The notes under the pieces were generated by a model. That model made no database searches. It was given only the letters and a program-made list of their open reading frames with translations, and was not told where the DNA came from. From assembly GCF_001879715.1 (NCBI RefSeq), contig NZ_MNBW01000014.1, positions 1 through 64,000 of the forward strand: DNA of 64,000 nucleotides, in the 5' to 3' direction. This DNA is from Nioella nitratireducens (GTDB lineage: Bacteria > Pseudomonadota > Alphaproteobacteria > Rhodobacterales > Rhodobacteraceae). The position numbers and the translations under genes are program-made. Every line of letters starts with the position of its first letter. The first letter of the stretch is position 1. This document shows positions 44,730 through 53,071 of the stretch, one piece after another.

Positions 44730-46277
44730 ATGAGTGATGCAGCAACGGCCCGGCGGCGGGCACGCGGTGGTGGCGGGGCGGCCCGGCGCGCCGAGCGCAC
44801 CGCCGTCCGCATCGAAACCGCCAAATACATCGAGCGCAACATCCCCAATTTCGAGGTGTTGTCCGAAGAGGCGCTGGAGATCATCGAAACCAACGCGGAA
44901 ACCGTGCTGGAAGAAATCGGCGTCAATTTCGTCGAGAATCCGGCCGCGCTGGAACGCTGGCGGCAGGCAGGGGCGACGGTGGTTGGCGAGCGTGTTCACA
45001 TTCCGCGCGGTCTGGCCCGCAAGCTGTGTTCGACCGCCCCGTCACGCTTTACCCAGCACGCCCGCAACCCCGAAAAATCCGTGGAAATCGGGGGCCGCAA
45101 CCTGGTGCTGGCGCCCGTCTATGGCCCGCCCTTCGTGCTCGACCTCAACGGGGTGCGCCGCTACGCCACCATGGAGGATTTCAATAGTTTCGTGAAACTG
45201 GGCTACATGTCCAAGTGGCTGCACCATTCGGGCGGCACCGTGTGCGAGCCGACCGATGTTCCGGTCAGCAAGCGCCACCTCGACATGCTTTATTCGCATA
45301 TGTCGCTGTCGGACAAACCCTTCATGGGGTCGGTGACGGAACCGTCGCGCGCGCTCGATTCGATCAACATGGCCAAGGTGCTGTTCGGCGATGATTTCGT
45401 CGAAAACAACACCGTCATGACCTCGCTGATCAACATCAACTCGCCGCTCACCTTCGACTCGATCATGATGGGCGCGCTGGAGCATTTCGCCGAGCACAAT
45501 CAGGCCGCGATCATCTCGCCCTTTATCGTGGGCGGTGCGATGGCGCCGGTCTCGGTTGTCGGCACGCTGACGCAAGTGCTGGCCGAGGTGATGGCGGGCG
45601 TGGCCTATAGCCAGATGATCCGCCCCGGTGCGCCGGTCATCTTCGGGGCCTTCGTGACCTCGATCGACATGAACTCGGGCGCGCCGACCTTTGGCACGCC
45701 GGAAGCCGCGCAGATCACCGCCGGGGCCGGGCAACTGGCCCGGCGCATGGGGCTGCCCTACCGGTCGGCCGGGTCATTCAACGGCTCGAAGCTGCCCGAC
45801 GCGCAAGCGGCCTACGAGACCGCGAACTCGCTCAACTCGGGGCTGCTGTCGGGCGTGAATTTCATGCTGCATTCCTGCGGCTGGCTAGAGGGCGGCCTGG
45901 TGGCGTCCTTCGAGAAATTCGTGATGGATGCCGACCAGCTTGGGATTCTGCACAAATTCGCCCAAGGCGTGCCCTATGACGAGAACGCGCAGGCGATGGA
46001 CGCAATCCGCGAGGTCGGCCCGGGCGGCCACTACCTGGGCTGTGCCCACACCCAGGCCAATTTCAAATCCGGGTTCTGGCGGACCGACCTGCTGGATTAC
46101 AAACCCTACGAAACATGGGCCGATGAAGGCAGCCGCGACACGCGCCAGCTGGCCAACATGCGGGTGCAGAAACTGCTGAACGATTACCAGCAGCCGCCCC
46201 TCGACCCCGCGATCGACGAGGCGCTGAAAGAGTACGTGGCCAAGCGCAAGGAAGAGCTGCCCGACAGCTTTACCTGA
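44730..46277 (+). CDS. Trimethylamine methyltransferase (MttB) superfamily protein, non-pyrrolysine
   Basis: 515 aa. It starts at the ATG at 44730 after GAGAGGA; upstream in-frame sequence is not protein-like. The family moves a methyl group from a quaternary or tertiary amine to a corrinoid protein. Archaeal MttB needs an in-frame amber codon for pyrrolysine; this gene has none, so it belongs with the glycine-betaine-type (MtgB-like) enzymes. Recognisable pieces are VLEEIGVNFVENP, MGSVTEPSRALDS and GPGGHYLGCAHTQANFKSGF. No corrinoid or reactivase gene is adjacent. An 11-bp terminator follows. Confidence 0.92.
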   Translation: MSDAATARRRARGGGGAARRAERTAVRIETAKYIERNIPNFEVLSEEALEIIETNAETVLEEIGVNFVENPAALERWRQAGATVVGERVHIPRGLARKLCSTAPSRFTQHARNPEKSVEIGGRNLVLAPVYGPPFVLDLNGVRRYATMEDFNSFVKLGYMSKWLHHSGGTVCEPTDVPVSKRHLDMLYSHMSLSDKPFMGSVTEPSRALDSINMAKVLFGDDFVENNTVMTSLININSPLTFDSIMMGALEHFAEHNQAAIISPFIVGGAMAPVSVVGTLTQVLAEVMAGVAYSQMIRPGAPVIFGAFVTSIDMNSGAPTFGTPEAAQITAGAGQLARRMGLPYRSAGSFNGSKLPDAQAAYETANSLNSGLLSGVNFMLHSCGWLEGGLVASFEKFVMDADQLGILHKFAQGVPYDENAQAMDAIREVGPGGHYLGCAHTQANFKSGFWRTDLLDYKPYETWADEGSRDTRQLANMRVQKLLNDYQQPPLDPAIDEALKEYVAKRKEELPDSFT

Positions 46278-46340
46278 GCCGGGTCACGCCGCCCCGGCGG
46301 CGGCGGACACCGCAAGCACGGCGATCAACAGATCGAGATG

Positions 46341-46372
46341 ACGGCGAGGCGAGTAATCCGCTTCGCCGTTTT
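46341..46372 (+). terminator. Intrinsic terminator of the MttB-like gene
   Basis: Eleven-bp stem (46341-46351 with 46359-46369, one G-T pair), 7-nt loop and TTTT. It overlaps the stop codon of the small convergent gene at 46371. Confidence 0.8.
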
Positions 46373-46535
46373 AGCGTTTGCGGTTCATGTCCCATTCCTC
46401 GGACAACAGCCGCGACAGCGCCGTCCGGGTCGGCCGCCGCCCGGCGCGGGCAAGGGCATCGGCCCCGATCCGGGCGGCCTCGACCAACAGGCGCGGGCGG
46501 CTGAGAACGGGCAGGGCAGGGGGGTGACAAGTCAT
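46371..46535 (-). CDS. Small DUF6477-type protein (54 aa)
   Basis: 54 residues: MTCHPPALPVLSRPRLLVE to ...SEEWDMNRKR. The core RPRLLVEAARIGADALARAG matches the short Rhodobacteraceae DUF6477 family, which is often divergent from a DUF6456 gene, exactly the arrangement here. GGAGG lies 6 nt before the ATG. Highly basic and probably helical. Function unknown; association with nucleic acid or a partner protein is possible from its charge. Confidence 0.7.
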   Translation of the reverse strand: MTCHPPALPVLSRPRLLVEAARIGADALARAGRRPTRTALSRLLSEEWDMNRKR

Positions 46536-46642
46536 GGCAAGCCTCCGGGTAGTGGGATCAATCTGGGTGAGTCGCCCTTCATTCTGCCCCGCCGAACGGC
46601 CCTGTTGCGCCCTGCCGGACCGCGCCGTTCGGTGTTCCGCAT

Positions 46643-46735
46643 TTGTTTACACTTTGGAAACAATTTAGCTCGTTTTCCACAGATATTAACGAAACAGTAA
46701 TCAATCCCACCAAAGGCTTACGGGGCTTATCCACA
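46643..46735. promoter_or_regulatory. AT-rich control region with DnaA boxes and an inverted repeat
   Basis: Within the 222-bp divergent gap between the two DUF genes lie a perfect DnaA box TTATCCACA (46727-46735) and a near-match TTTTCCACA (46673-46681), both in the same orientation. An inverted repeat TTGTTT-N9-AAACAA (46643-46663) is also present. The region is markedly more AT-rich than its surroundings. Confidence 0.5.
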
Positions 46736-46757
46736 GCGGACGGCGCCCGGAGGGCCG

Positions 46758-47900
46758 ATGATGACAGGGGATGTCAGGAACACGACCGAGGCGGGGCTTT
46801 ACCCCGCATGGCTGCCCGAAGGGGCAAGAAATTACCTCGATCACGTCGGTCGCGGGGCATCGCTGCGCGACATTGCCCGCGACAGCCGGTGCCATCCGTC
46901 CACGATCACCCGCCGCGTGCGCGCCATCGAGGCGCGCCGCGATGACCCGCTGGTCGACGAGGCGCTGTCGGCGCTGCAAGCGGCCTGCGTTTCCAAATCA
47001 GCAACAATACCCCCGTGCGAGGAGCATAATCTGATGACAGCCCCCCTGCGTCCGCCCTTGGTGTCCGACGAGACCACGCTCAACCGAGAGGCCCGCCGCA
47101 TTCTGCGCCGCTTGTGCGAAAAGGGCGCGGCGCTGGTGTTGGCGCAGGATATGGACAAGGCCATCGTGCTGCGCACAGGATCGGACGGCAGCCAGACCCG
47201 CACCGCGGTGCTGGATCGCAAGGTCGCGCACGCCTTTGCGCTCAAGGACTGGATTCAGACGGCACAGCAGGGGCGCGTCAGCCTTTACACCATCACCGAG
47301 GCCGGAAAGTCCGCGCTCAAGCGGTTGATCGAGGAAGACCGCAAGCGCCGCCGCGCCCCGATGGAGATGGCCGAGGCCGCGACGCCCTTCCTCGCGCAGC
47401 ATCAGATCTGGGGGGAAAAACCGGTCGAGCAGGACGACGGCTCGATCCGTAAAATGCGGGTCAACTTGTCGGAATCGCCGCTGACATCGTTGGCCCGGCG
47501 CAAGGGGGCGGACGGCAAACCCTTCCTGACGCTCGATTTGGTGCAGGCCGGCGAAAAGCTGCGCGAGGATTTCGAGCGGGCGCAAATGGGGCCGCGTGTA
47601 GCCCAGAATTGGGAAAAGTTCCTGACCGGCGGGAACCGGGGCGCAGGCTTTTCCGATGGTGGTATGGCCGAGGGGCCGCGCGCGGCGCGCGACCGGGTCT
47701 CTCGCGCGCTGGACGATCTGGGGCCGGGGCTGGCCGATGTGGTGCTGCGGGTGTGCTGTTTTCTGGAAGGGCTGGAGTCAGCGGAAAAACGGCTGGGATG
47801 GTCGGCGCGCTCGGGCAAGATCGTGCTCAAGATCGGATTGCAACGGTTACTGAAACATTACGCGGAAACGCAGGGTTTCGTTCCGGCCCGGATAGATTGA
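46758..47900 (+). CDS. DUF6456 domain protein with helix-turn-helix
   Basis: 380 aa. The N-terminal third contains a Hin/resolvase-like helix-turn-helix (ASLRDIARDSRCHPSTITRRVRAIEARRDD). A charged middle (EEDRKRRRAPMEMAEAA) follows. The C-terminal DUF6456 domain (about 220-375) includes NLSESPLTSLARRKGADGKP, AGEKLREDFERAQMGPRVAQ and VCCFLEGLESAEKRLGWSARSGKIVLKIGLQRL in its core. The domain is restricted to alphaproteobacteria and lacks an assigned role. Divergent from the DUF6477 gene across a control region with two DnaA boxes. A DNA-binding or cell-cycle-linked role is plausible. Confidence 0.82.
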   Translation: MMTGDVRNTTEAGLYPAWLPEGARNYLDHVGRGASLRDIARDSRCHPSTITRRVRAIEARRDDPLVDEALSALQAACVSKSATIPPCEEHNLMTAPLRPPLVSDETTLNREARRILRRLCEKGAALVLAQDMDKAIVLRTGSDGSQTRTAVLDRKVAHAFALKDWIQTAQQGRVSLYTITEAGKSALKRLIEEDRKRRRAPMEMAEAATPFLAQHQIWGEKPVEQDDGSIRKMRVNLSESPLTSLARRKGADGKPFLTLDLVQAGEKLREDFERAQMGPRVAQNWEKFLTGGNRGAGFSDGGMAEGPRAARDRVSRALDDLGPGLADVVLRVCCFLEGLESAEKRLGWSARSGKIVLKIGLQRLLKHYAETQGFVPARID

Positions 47901-47959
47901 TGCTAGTCTAGAAACAATGCTGCGGATTATGGGGCCCTCTCCCGTCCCCGCCGCAGTCC

Positions 47960-47998
47960 AACCGCCTGGTCGGGATCGCTCCTGCCCGGGCGGTTTCT
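47960..47998 (+). terminator. Weak terminator candidate after the DUF6456 gene
   Basis: Seven-bp arms (47960-47966 and 47989-47995) followed by a short TTTCT run. It lies between convergent genes; the loop is long, so strength is doubtful. Confidence 0.4.
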
Positions 47999-48007
47999 AT
48001 CTCGGGA

Positions 48008-49231
48008 TCACTCTTCGGCAGGCCGCAGGGCCAGCCAGATCAGGGCCCCGCCCGCCAGCGCAAGGAAGGGGATCATTGCCATGTTGACGGCGGCCCAACC
48101 GGCGGTGACCGACCCGCCCGAGCAGTTCATCAGCCCGCCCGAAGCCAGCGACGCGACCGTCACGCAGCCAAAGACCAGCGCGTCGTTCAGCCCCTGCACC
48201 CGGCCGCGTTCGGCAAGAGAGTGGGCGCTTTGCAGCATCGCCGTGGCACCGATAAAGCCAAAGTTCCAGCCGAGCCCCAGCAGGATGAGGGCGATGAAGA
48301 AGTTTTGCAGATCAACACCCATCAACGCGACAATGCCAGCCCCCGCCAGGATGAACAGGCCGAGCGCCACGATCCGCGTGGTGCCGAACCGCGCGATCAG
48401 GTGGCCCGTAAAGAAGGACGGAATGAACATCGCCAGAACGTGGGCCGAAACGATGTCGGCGGCGGTGTCCTGCTCGTACCCGCAGCCGACCACGGCCAGC
48501 GGCGTCGAGGTCATCACAAGGTTCATCAGCGCGTAAGAGACCATGGCGCAGATGATCGCCACGACGATCTTGGGGTCTTTCAGCAACTCGCCCCGGCTGC
48601 GCCCCTCGGGCAAGGTGCCATGGGCCACGCGTTCGGGCCGGGGAATGTCGAGAAACAGGAACAGCGCGGCACCCAGCACGTTGATCGCCACAACCGTCGC
48701 ATAAAGCCCGACGAAGGGCACCACTGTCAGGTCATTGGTCAGCTTGACCAGTTGCGGACCGATCAGGGCCGAGGCCAGACCGCCCGCCATGACGTAGGAA
48801 ATCGCCTTGGGCCGGAACGATTCGGACGCCGTATCGGCGGCTGCGAACCGGTAGAACCCCTGCGCCGACATGTAGATGCCGGTCAGATACGACCCCACGA
48901 GGAAGATCAGAAACGAATCGACCCACAGCCCGTAGGCCGCCGTTGCCGCCCCAAGCGACCCGCCAAGCGTTCCGGCAAAGAACCCCACCCGGCGACCATA
49001 GCGCTGCATCACCGTCGATAGCCACGGGGCGGTGGTCATCGAGCCGAAAACGATCAGTGAAATCGGCAGAGTCGCAAGGCAGGCATTGGGCGCAAGCATC
49101 TGTCCCGCCAGACCGCCAACGACGAAAATCATCGGCATCTGGCTGCCCAGAATGGCCTGCGCGGCCACCAGCACCATCACGTTGCGCCATGCGCTCGGGC
49201 TCTCAGCGGGATCTTGAACAGTGTCAACCAT
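48008..49231 (-). CDS. MFS transporter
   Basis: 407 aa, about 12 helices. The start WRNVMVLVAAQAILGSQMPMIFVVGGLAG, loop MQRYGRRVGFFAGTLGG (motif A-like, between helices 2 and 3), and the late segment LGLGWNFGFIGATAML place it in the MFS. The last resembles a subgroup common in alphaproteobacteria with unknown substrates. It is divergent from the glycosylase gene, 115 bp away, with a weak ribosome site. No enzyme-encoding partner gene points to a substrate. Confidence 0.88.
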   Translation of the reverse strand: MVDTVQDPAESPSAWRNVMVLVAAQAILGSQMPMIFVVGGLAGQMLAPNACLATLPISLIVFGSMTTAPWLSTVMQRYGRRVGFFAGTLGGSLGAATAAYGLWVDSFLIFLVGSYLTGIYMSAQGFYRFAAADTASESFRPKAISYVMAGGLASALIGPQLVKLTNDLTVVPFVGLYATVVAINVLGAALFLFLDIPRPERVAHGTLPEGRSRGELLKDPKIVVAIICAMVSYALMNLVMTSTPLAVVGCGYEQDTAADIVSAHVLAMFIPSFFTGHLIARFGTTRIVALGLFILAGAGIVALMGVDLQNFFIALILLGLGWNFGFIGATAMLQSAHSLAERGRVQGLNDALVFGCVTVASLASGGLMNCSGGSVTAGWAAVNMAMIPFLALAGGALIWLALRPAEE

Positions 49232-49346
49232 GGCGAAATCGCTAAACCTGTTCAGCAGAAAAGGGAAGGGGGTATGCCCCATCTCGGGGCGCGGTCCGTG
49301 CGCGCTGGCGCTTGGCAAAGGAAACCGGCTCTGCGAGGGTCGCGCC

Positions 49347-49976
49347 ATGGTGGGGCGGATCATCGAAACAACCGAGTGCGTGGCCGAAGGCGCGGCATGG
49401 CTGGCCAAGGCCGAGCCGCGCTTTGCCCATGTGATGACGCAGACCGGTCCCTTGCCGCTGCGCCGCCGCGGCGACGGGTTCGAACAGGTGCTGAGCGCGA
49501 TCGTCAGCCAGCAGGTTTCGGTCGCTGCCGCCGATGCGATCTGGCGGCGCCTCAAGCAGGCACGGTTGACCGGCCCGCGCAAGATCATGTGGGCCAGCGA
49601 CGACGACCTGCACGCCTGCGGCCTCAGCCGCCAGAAGATCCGCTATGCCCGCGCGCTGTCCGAGGCGCGGATCGACTTTCCGGCGCTGCGCACGGTTCCG
49701 AATGAAGAGGTCATCGCCACGCTGACGCAGGTGCCCGGAATCGGGCGCTGGACGGCCGAAATCTATGCCATGTTCTCGCTTGGACGGGCCGATGTCTTTG
49801 CGCCGGCGGATCTGGCCTTGCAGGAATCGGCGCGCCTGCTGTTCGACCTGCCCGATCGCCCCACGGAACGGGCGCTGCGCCAGATGTCCGAGCCGTGGTC
49901 CCCGTGGCGCGCGGTTGCCGCGCGGGCGCTTTGGGCCTACTACCACCTGGCGAAAAACAGGGAAGGCATCCGATGA
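49347..49976 (+). CDS. DNA-3-methyladenine glycosylase (AlkA-like)
   Basis: 209 aa. Excises alkylated bases at the start of base-excision repair. The helix-hairpin-helix LTQVPGIGRWTAEIYAMF is followed by the catalytic Asp in FAPADLALQ. Its length, shorter than E. coli AlkA, lacks the N-terminal beta domain, as in the single-domain alphaproteobacterial and yeast MAG-type forms. Start: ATG at 49347 after GAGGG. Its stop overlaps the next start (ATGA), coupling it to the esterase-like gene. Confidence 0.92.
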   Translation: MVGRIIETTECVAEGAAWLAKAEPRFAHVMTQTGPLPLRRRGDGFEQVLSAIVSQQVSVAAADAIWRRLKQARLTGPRKIMWASDDDLHACGLSRQKIRYARALSEARIDFPALRTVPNEEVIATLTQVPGIGRWTAEIYAMFSLGRADVFAPADLALQESARLLFDLPDRPTERALRQMSEPWSPWRAVAARALWAYYHLAKNREGIR

Positions 49977-50644
49977 CACGCACGCTCGACTACGCACAGC
50001 GCCCCGCCGCCTCGGGCCGCGCCGACAGCCTCGTGATTTTCCTCCACGGCTATGGCGCCGATGGCAACGACCTGTTGGGGCTGGCCGATCCACTGTCGGA
50101 TCATCTGCCCGACACCGCTTTCGTCGCGCCGGACGCGCCTGAACGCTGCGGCGTCAACCCGATGGGCTACCAGTGGTTCCCGATCCCGTGGATCGACGGA
50201 TCGTCCGAAGAGGTGGCGGCACAGGGCATGGCGCGCGCGGTGGATGATCTGAATGCGTTTCTCGATCAGGTGATGGACGAGCAGGGCGTGCCCGCCGACC
50301 GCACGGTGCTGGTGGGCTTTTCCCAAGGCACGATGATGGCCCTGCATGTCGCCCCGCGCCGCGCGCAGCCCTTTGCCGGGGTTGTCGGGTTCTCGGGCCG
50401 TCTGCTGGAGCCGGAACTGCTGACGGATGAAATCGTCTCGCGCGCGCCGGTGCTGCTGATCCATGGCGATCAGGATGACGTGGTGCCGCCCGAAAGCCTG
50501 CCGCAAGCCGCGGAAGCGCTGCAAGAGGCCGGGGTTGACGTTTATGCCCATATCATGCGCGGCACCGGCCATGGCATCGCGCCCGACGGGCTGAGCGTGG
50601 CGCTGGCCTTCATCCGCCAGTGTCTGGGTCTGGAAGAGGGCTGA
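49973..50644 (+). CDS. Phospholipase/carboxylesterase-type alpha/beta hydrolase
   Basis: 223 aa. Compact YpfH/acyl-protein-thioesterase-like fold: LHGYGADGNDLLGL oxyanion loop, the nucleophile in GFSQGTMMALH, catalytic Asp in LIHGDQDDVVP and His in GTGHGIAPDG. Hydrolyses short acyl esters or lysophospholipids; exact substrate unknown. It overlaps the preceding glycosylase by 4 nt, an operon seen in other Rhodobacteraceae. That suggests shared expression, not an obvious shared pathway. Confidence 0.9.
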   Translation: MTRTLDYAQRPAASGRADSLVIFLHGYGADGNDLLGLADPLSDHLPDTAFVAPDAPERCGVNPMGYQWFPIPWIDGSSEEVAAQGMARAVDDLNAFLDQVMDEQGVPADRTVLVGFSQGTMMALHVAPRRAQPFAGVVGFSGRLLEPELLTDEIVSRAPVLLIHGDQDDVVPPESLPQAAEALQEAGVDVYAHIMRGTGHGIAPDGLSVALAFIRQCLGLEEG

Positions 50645-50676
50645 GCAGTCGGGGAAAATCGGTCTCGTCGCGGCCC

Positions 50677-51102
50677 TCACCCCTCCCACAAGCGCCGTTC
50701 GGCCATTTCCAGCGAGTTGCCGGACGGATCGCGGAAATAGATTGACCGCGCGCCATTGGGCCAGCGGAAATCCGATTCCACAGGATGCCCGGCCTCGGCC
50801 AGCCGCGCGACCCATGCGGTCATCTCGTCATCCGTTGCGGCTAAACACAGATGCCCCGGCCCCTCTGCACCGTGGGGCGGGACGGGAAACATCGCCTCGG
50901 GGGAAATCTGCACCGAGGCGCGCGGATCGAAGACCAGCAGGATGGTGGCGCCGACCCGGAAGAAGACGTGCCGCCCCGGTTTGCGGATCACCACGTCAAA
51001 GCCCAACACCCCGGCATAGAAGGCTTCGGCCGCGGCAAGGTCTTGGCAATACAGGGTGGCTTCGAGAACGGCGGCGGGGGGCGGGGGGCTGTCGTCTGTC
51101 AT
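50677..51102 (-). CDS. VOC-family (glyoxalase-like) protein
   Basis: 141 aa. Paired beta-alpha-beta-beta-beta modules of the vicinal oxygen chelate fold: ATLYCQDLAAAEAFYAGVLGF opens module 1, GHLCLAATDDEMTAWVARL opens module 2. Metal ligands are probably the His of GPGHLCL and the Glu of GNSLEMAE. The fold serves dioxygenases, glyoxalase I and resistance proteins; nothing here allows a choice. Convergent with the esterase gene, with 32 bp between the two stops. Confidence 0.88.
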   Translation of the reverse strand: MTDDSPPPPAAVLEATLYCQDLAAAEAFYAGVLGFDVVIRKPGRHVFFRVGATILLVFDPRASVQISPEAMFPVPPHGAEGPGHLCLAATDDEMTAWVARLAEAGHPVESDFRWPNGARSIYFRDPSGNSLEMAERRLWEG

Positions 51103-51238
51103 GGGGCCAGTCTAGCGGCAGGCGTCCGACCTGTCAGGGGGGGCGCAGCAAGGTGATGGCGTGTCGGCCAAATCCCGATGTCACACCGCCGTTACGGACT
51201 CGGATTATTCAAATCGCGAGTAGCTCTAAATGTGGAGC

Positions 51239-51266
51239 TTGTCAGGCGAATTTTGCCAGATATAGT
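51239..51266 (+). promoter_or_regulatory. Sigma-70-like promoter of the HNH gene
   Basis: TTGTCA (51239-51244), 16 nt, TATAGT (51261-51266), in an AT-rich island. It is 75 nt upstream of the HNH start codon. Confidence 0.6.
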
Positions 51267-51340
51267 ATATTCATGGCAGGAGCGGGGGCTCCCGCTCTGA
51301 TGCCAGAGATCGGGCAGGCAGGGCGGTGAAGGAGTCACCC

Positions 51341-51937
51341 ATGGACGGCGGTAGCGACGGCAGTTTCAGAACCCATTTCGTGCGTGAACCGGGCGCGCTC
51401 AAGCAGCATCCGGCATTGGTGTTGAACGCGGATTACCGCCCCTTGTCCTATTATCCCCTGTCCCTCTGGCCGTGGCAGGATGCGATCAAGGCGGTGTTCC
51501 TTGACCGGGTCGATATCGTGGCCGAGTACGACGACTACGTCCATTCGCCCACGATGCGCATCCGCATTCCGTCAGTCGTGGTGCTCAAGGATTATGTCAA
51601 ACCGCAAAAACGTGTGGCCTTTACCCGGTTCAACCTGTTCCTGCGCGACGAATTTTCCTGCCAGTATTGCGGTGACCGGGGTGATCTGACCTTCGACCAT
51701 GTGGTGCCGCGCGCCAGCGGCGGGATCACCTCTTGGGAAAACGTGGTGGCGGCCTGCTCGCGCTGCAATCTCAGGAAAGGGTCCAAGAGCTTGCGCCGCT
51801 CGGGTCTGACCCTGCGCAAACCGCCGCGCCAGCCGGGCGCGGAGGAGCTGCGCAACATGGGCCGGAAATTCCCGCCGGGGCACCTGCATGATAGCTGGCT
51901 CGATTTCCTGTACTGGGACGCCGAACTGGAAGCCTGA
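51341..51937 (+). CDS. HNH endonuclease-domain protein
   Basis: 198 aa from the ATG at 51341; AAGGAG lies 6 nt upstream, so an earlier in-frame GTG is not the start. The HNH domain (about residues 103-155) has CQYCG, then DHVVPRASGG, and the closing CSRCNLRKGSK. The Cys pairs bind structural zinc; the first His is in DHV. This compact HNH protein, with N-terminal WPWQDAIKAVFLDRVDIV, is common and conserved in Rhodobacteraceae as a stand-alone core gene. It is not part of a restriction system. Biological role unknown. Confidence 0.9.
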   Translation: MDGGSDGSFRTHFVREPGALKQHPALVLNADYRPLSYYPLSLWPWQDAIKAVFLDRVDIVAEYDDYVHSPTMRIRIPSVVVLKDYVKPQKRVAFTRFNLFLRDEFSCQYCGDRGDLTFDHVVPRASGGITSWENVVAACSRCNLRKGSKSLRRSGLTLRKPPRQPGAEELRNMGRKFPPGHLHDSWLDFLYWDAELEA

Positions 51938-52085
51938 GCACGGGGCGGGGGATACCCCGGAAAAGCCCGATGCTCGCATGGCGAGATCAAGCGCCGTCAA
52001 GGCGCCGCGCCCCGGTCAGCCGCGCTTGAACCCCGGTCGTGCTTGCGGCACTCTGCCCGAACATCACATGGCAGGGAGCTTTCAT

Positions 52086-53033
52086 ATGGCCGATCCGTTC
52101 TTCACCCCGATTTCCGGTTTCGACCTTCCGCGCTTTGCCGGTGTGCCCAGTTTCATGCGGCTGCCGCAAGTGGGGCTGGATCACCCGCGGATCGACGAGG
52201 TCGAGATCGGCCTGATCGGTGTGCCATGGGATGCGGGCACGACCAACCGTCCCGGCCCCCGGCATGGACCACGCCAGATCCGCGATATGTCGACGATGAT
52301 CCGCGCCCAGAACGACGCCACCGGAATCCGCCCGTTCGAAGCACGCAATTGCGCCGACCTGGGCGATGTGGGGCCGAACCCCGCCGATCTGGATGACAGC
52401 CTTGCGCGGATCACGGCCTTTTTTCACCTGGTGAAAGCCAAGGGCATCAAGCCGCTGACCGCCGGGGGCGACCACCTGTCATCGCTGCCGATCCTGCGGG
52501 CGATGGCCAAGGACGGGCCGCTTGGCATGGTGCATTTCGACAGCCACACCGACTTGTTCCACAGCTATTTCGGCGGGCGCCTCTATACCCACGGCACGCC
52601 CTTCCGCCGGGCAATCGAAGAGGGGCTGCTGGACCCGAAACGCGTGGTCCAGATCGGCATTCGCGGCACAATGTATGACAGCGAAGACCGGGATTTCGCC
52701 GACAGCGTCGGCATCCGGGTGATCCCGATCGGCGAATTTCACGACCGTGGCGTCAAGGATGTCATGGCCGAGGCGCGTGACATCGTCGGTGAGGGCGAAA
52801 CCTATGTGAGCTATGATATCGACTTCGTTGACCCCGCCTTTGCCCCCGGCACGGGCACCCCGGAAGTGGGCGGCCCGAACAGTTGGCAAGCGTTGCAGGT
52901 GGTGCGGGAACTGGCTGGTGTGACCATCGTCGGCGCGGATATGGTGGAGGTATCCCCGCCCTTCGATCCGTCGGGCGGAACCGCCTATCTCGGCGCGTCT
53001 ATCCTGTTCGAATTGCTCTGCGTGATGGTCTGA
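52086..53033 (+). CDS. speB: Agmatinase/ureohydrolase family protein
   Basis: 315 aa from the ATG at 52086 (AGGGAG upstream). Binuclear Mn ureohydrolase: metal ligands in GGDH, HFDSHTDLF (the DxHxD segment, with Ser in place of the usual Ala) and SYDIDFVDPAF, then GTGTPEVGG. Agmatine to putrescine plus urea is the common activity. Guanidinobutyrase, guanidinopropionase and related enzymes have the same motifs, so the substrate is uncertain. Separate from the HNH gene by 148 bp and convergent with mazG. Confidence 0.88.
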   Translation: MADPFFTPISGFDLPRFAGVPSFMRLPQVGLDHPRIDEVEIGLIGVPWDAGTTNRPGPRHGPRQIRDMSTMIRAQNDATGIRPFEARNCADLGDVGPNPADLDDSLARITAFFHLVKAKGIKPLTAGGDHLSSLPILRAMAKDGPLGMVHFDSHTDLFHSYFGGRLYTHGTPFRRAIEEGLLDPKRVVQIGIRGTMYDSEDRDFADSVGIRVIPIGEFHDRGVKDVMAEARDIVGEGETYVSYDIDFVDPAFAPGTGTPEVGGPNSWQALQVVRELAGVTIVGADMVEVSPPFDPSGGTAYLGASILFELLCVMV

Positions 53034-53071
53034 GGCGATCGTGGCGGCAACGCACTGGCCGGGCGCCGCCC

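Noticed and set aside
44730-46277. Pyrrolysine-containing MttB
   Set aside because: There is no in-frame TAG in the gene and no pylTS genes nearby.
46643-46735. Chromosomal replication origin
   Set aside because: Only one perfect and one imperfect DnaA box occur, with no unwinding element and no origin-linked genes such as dnaA, dnaN or parAB.
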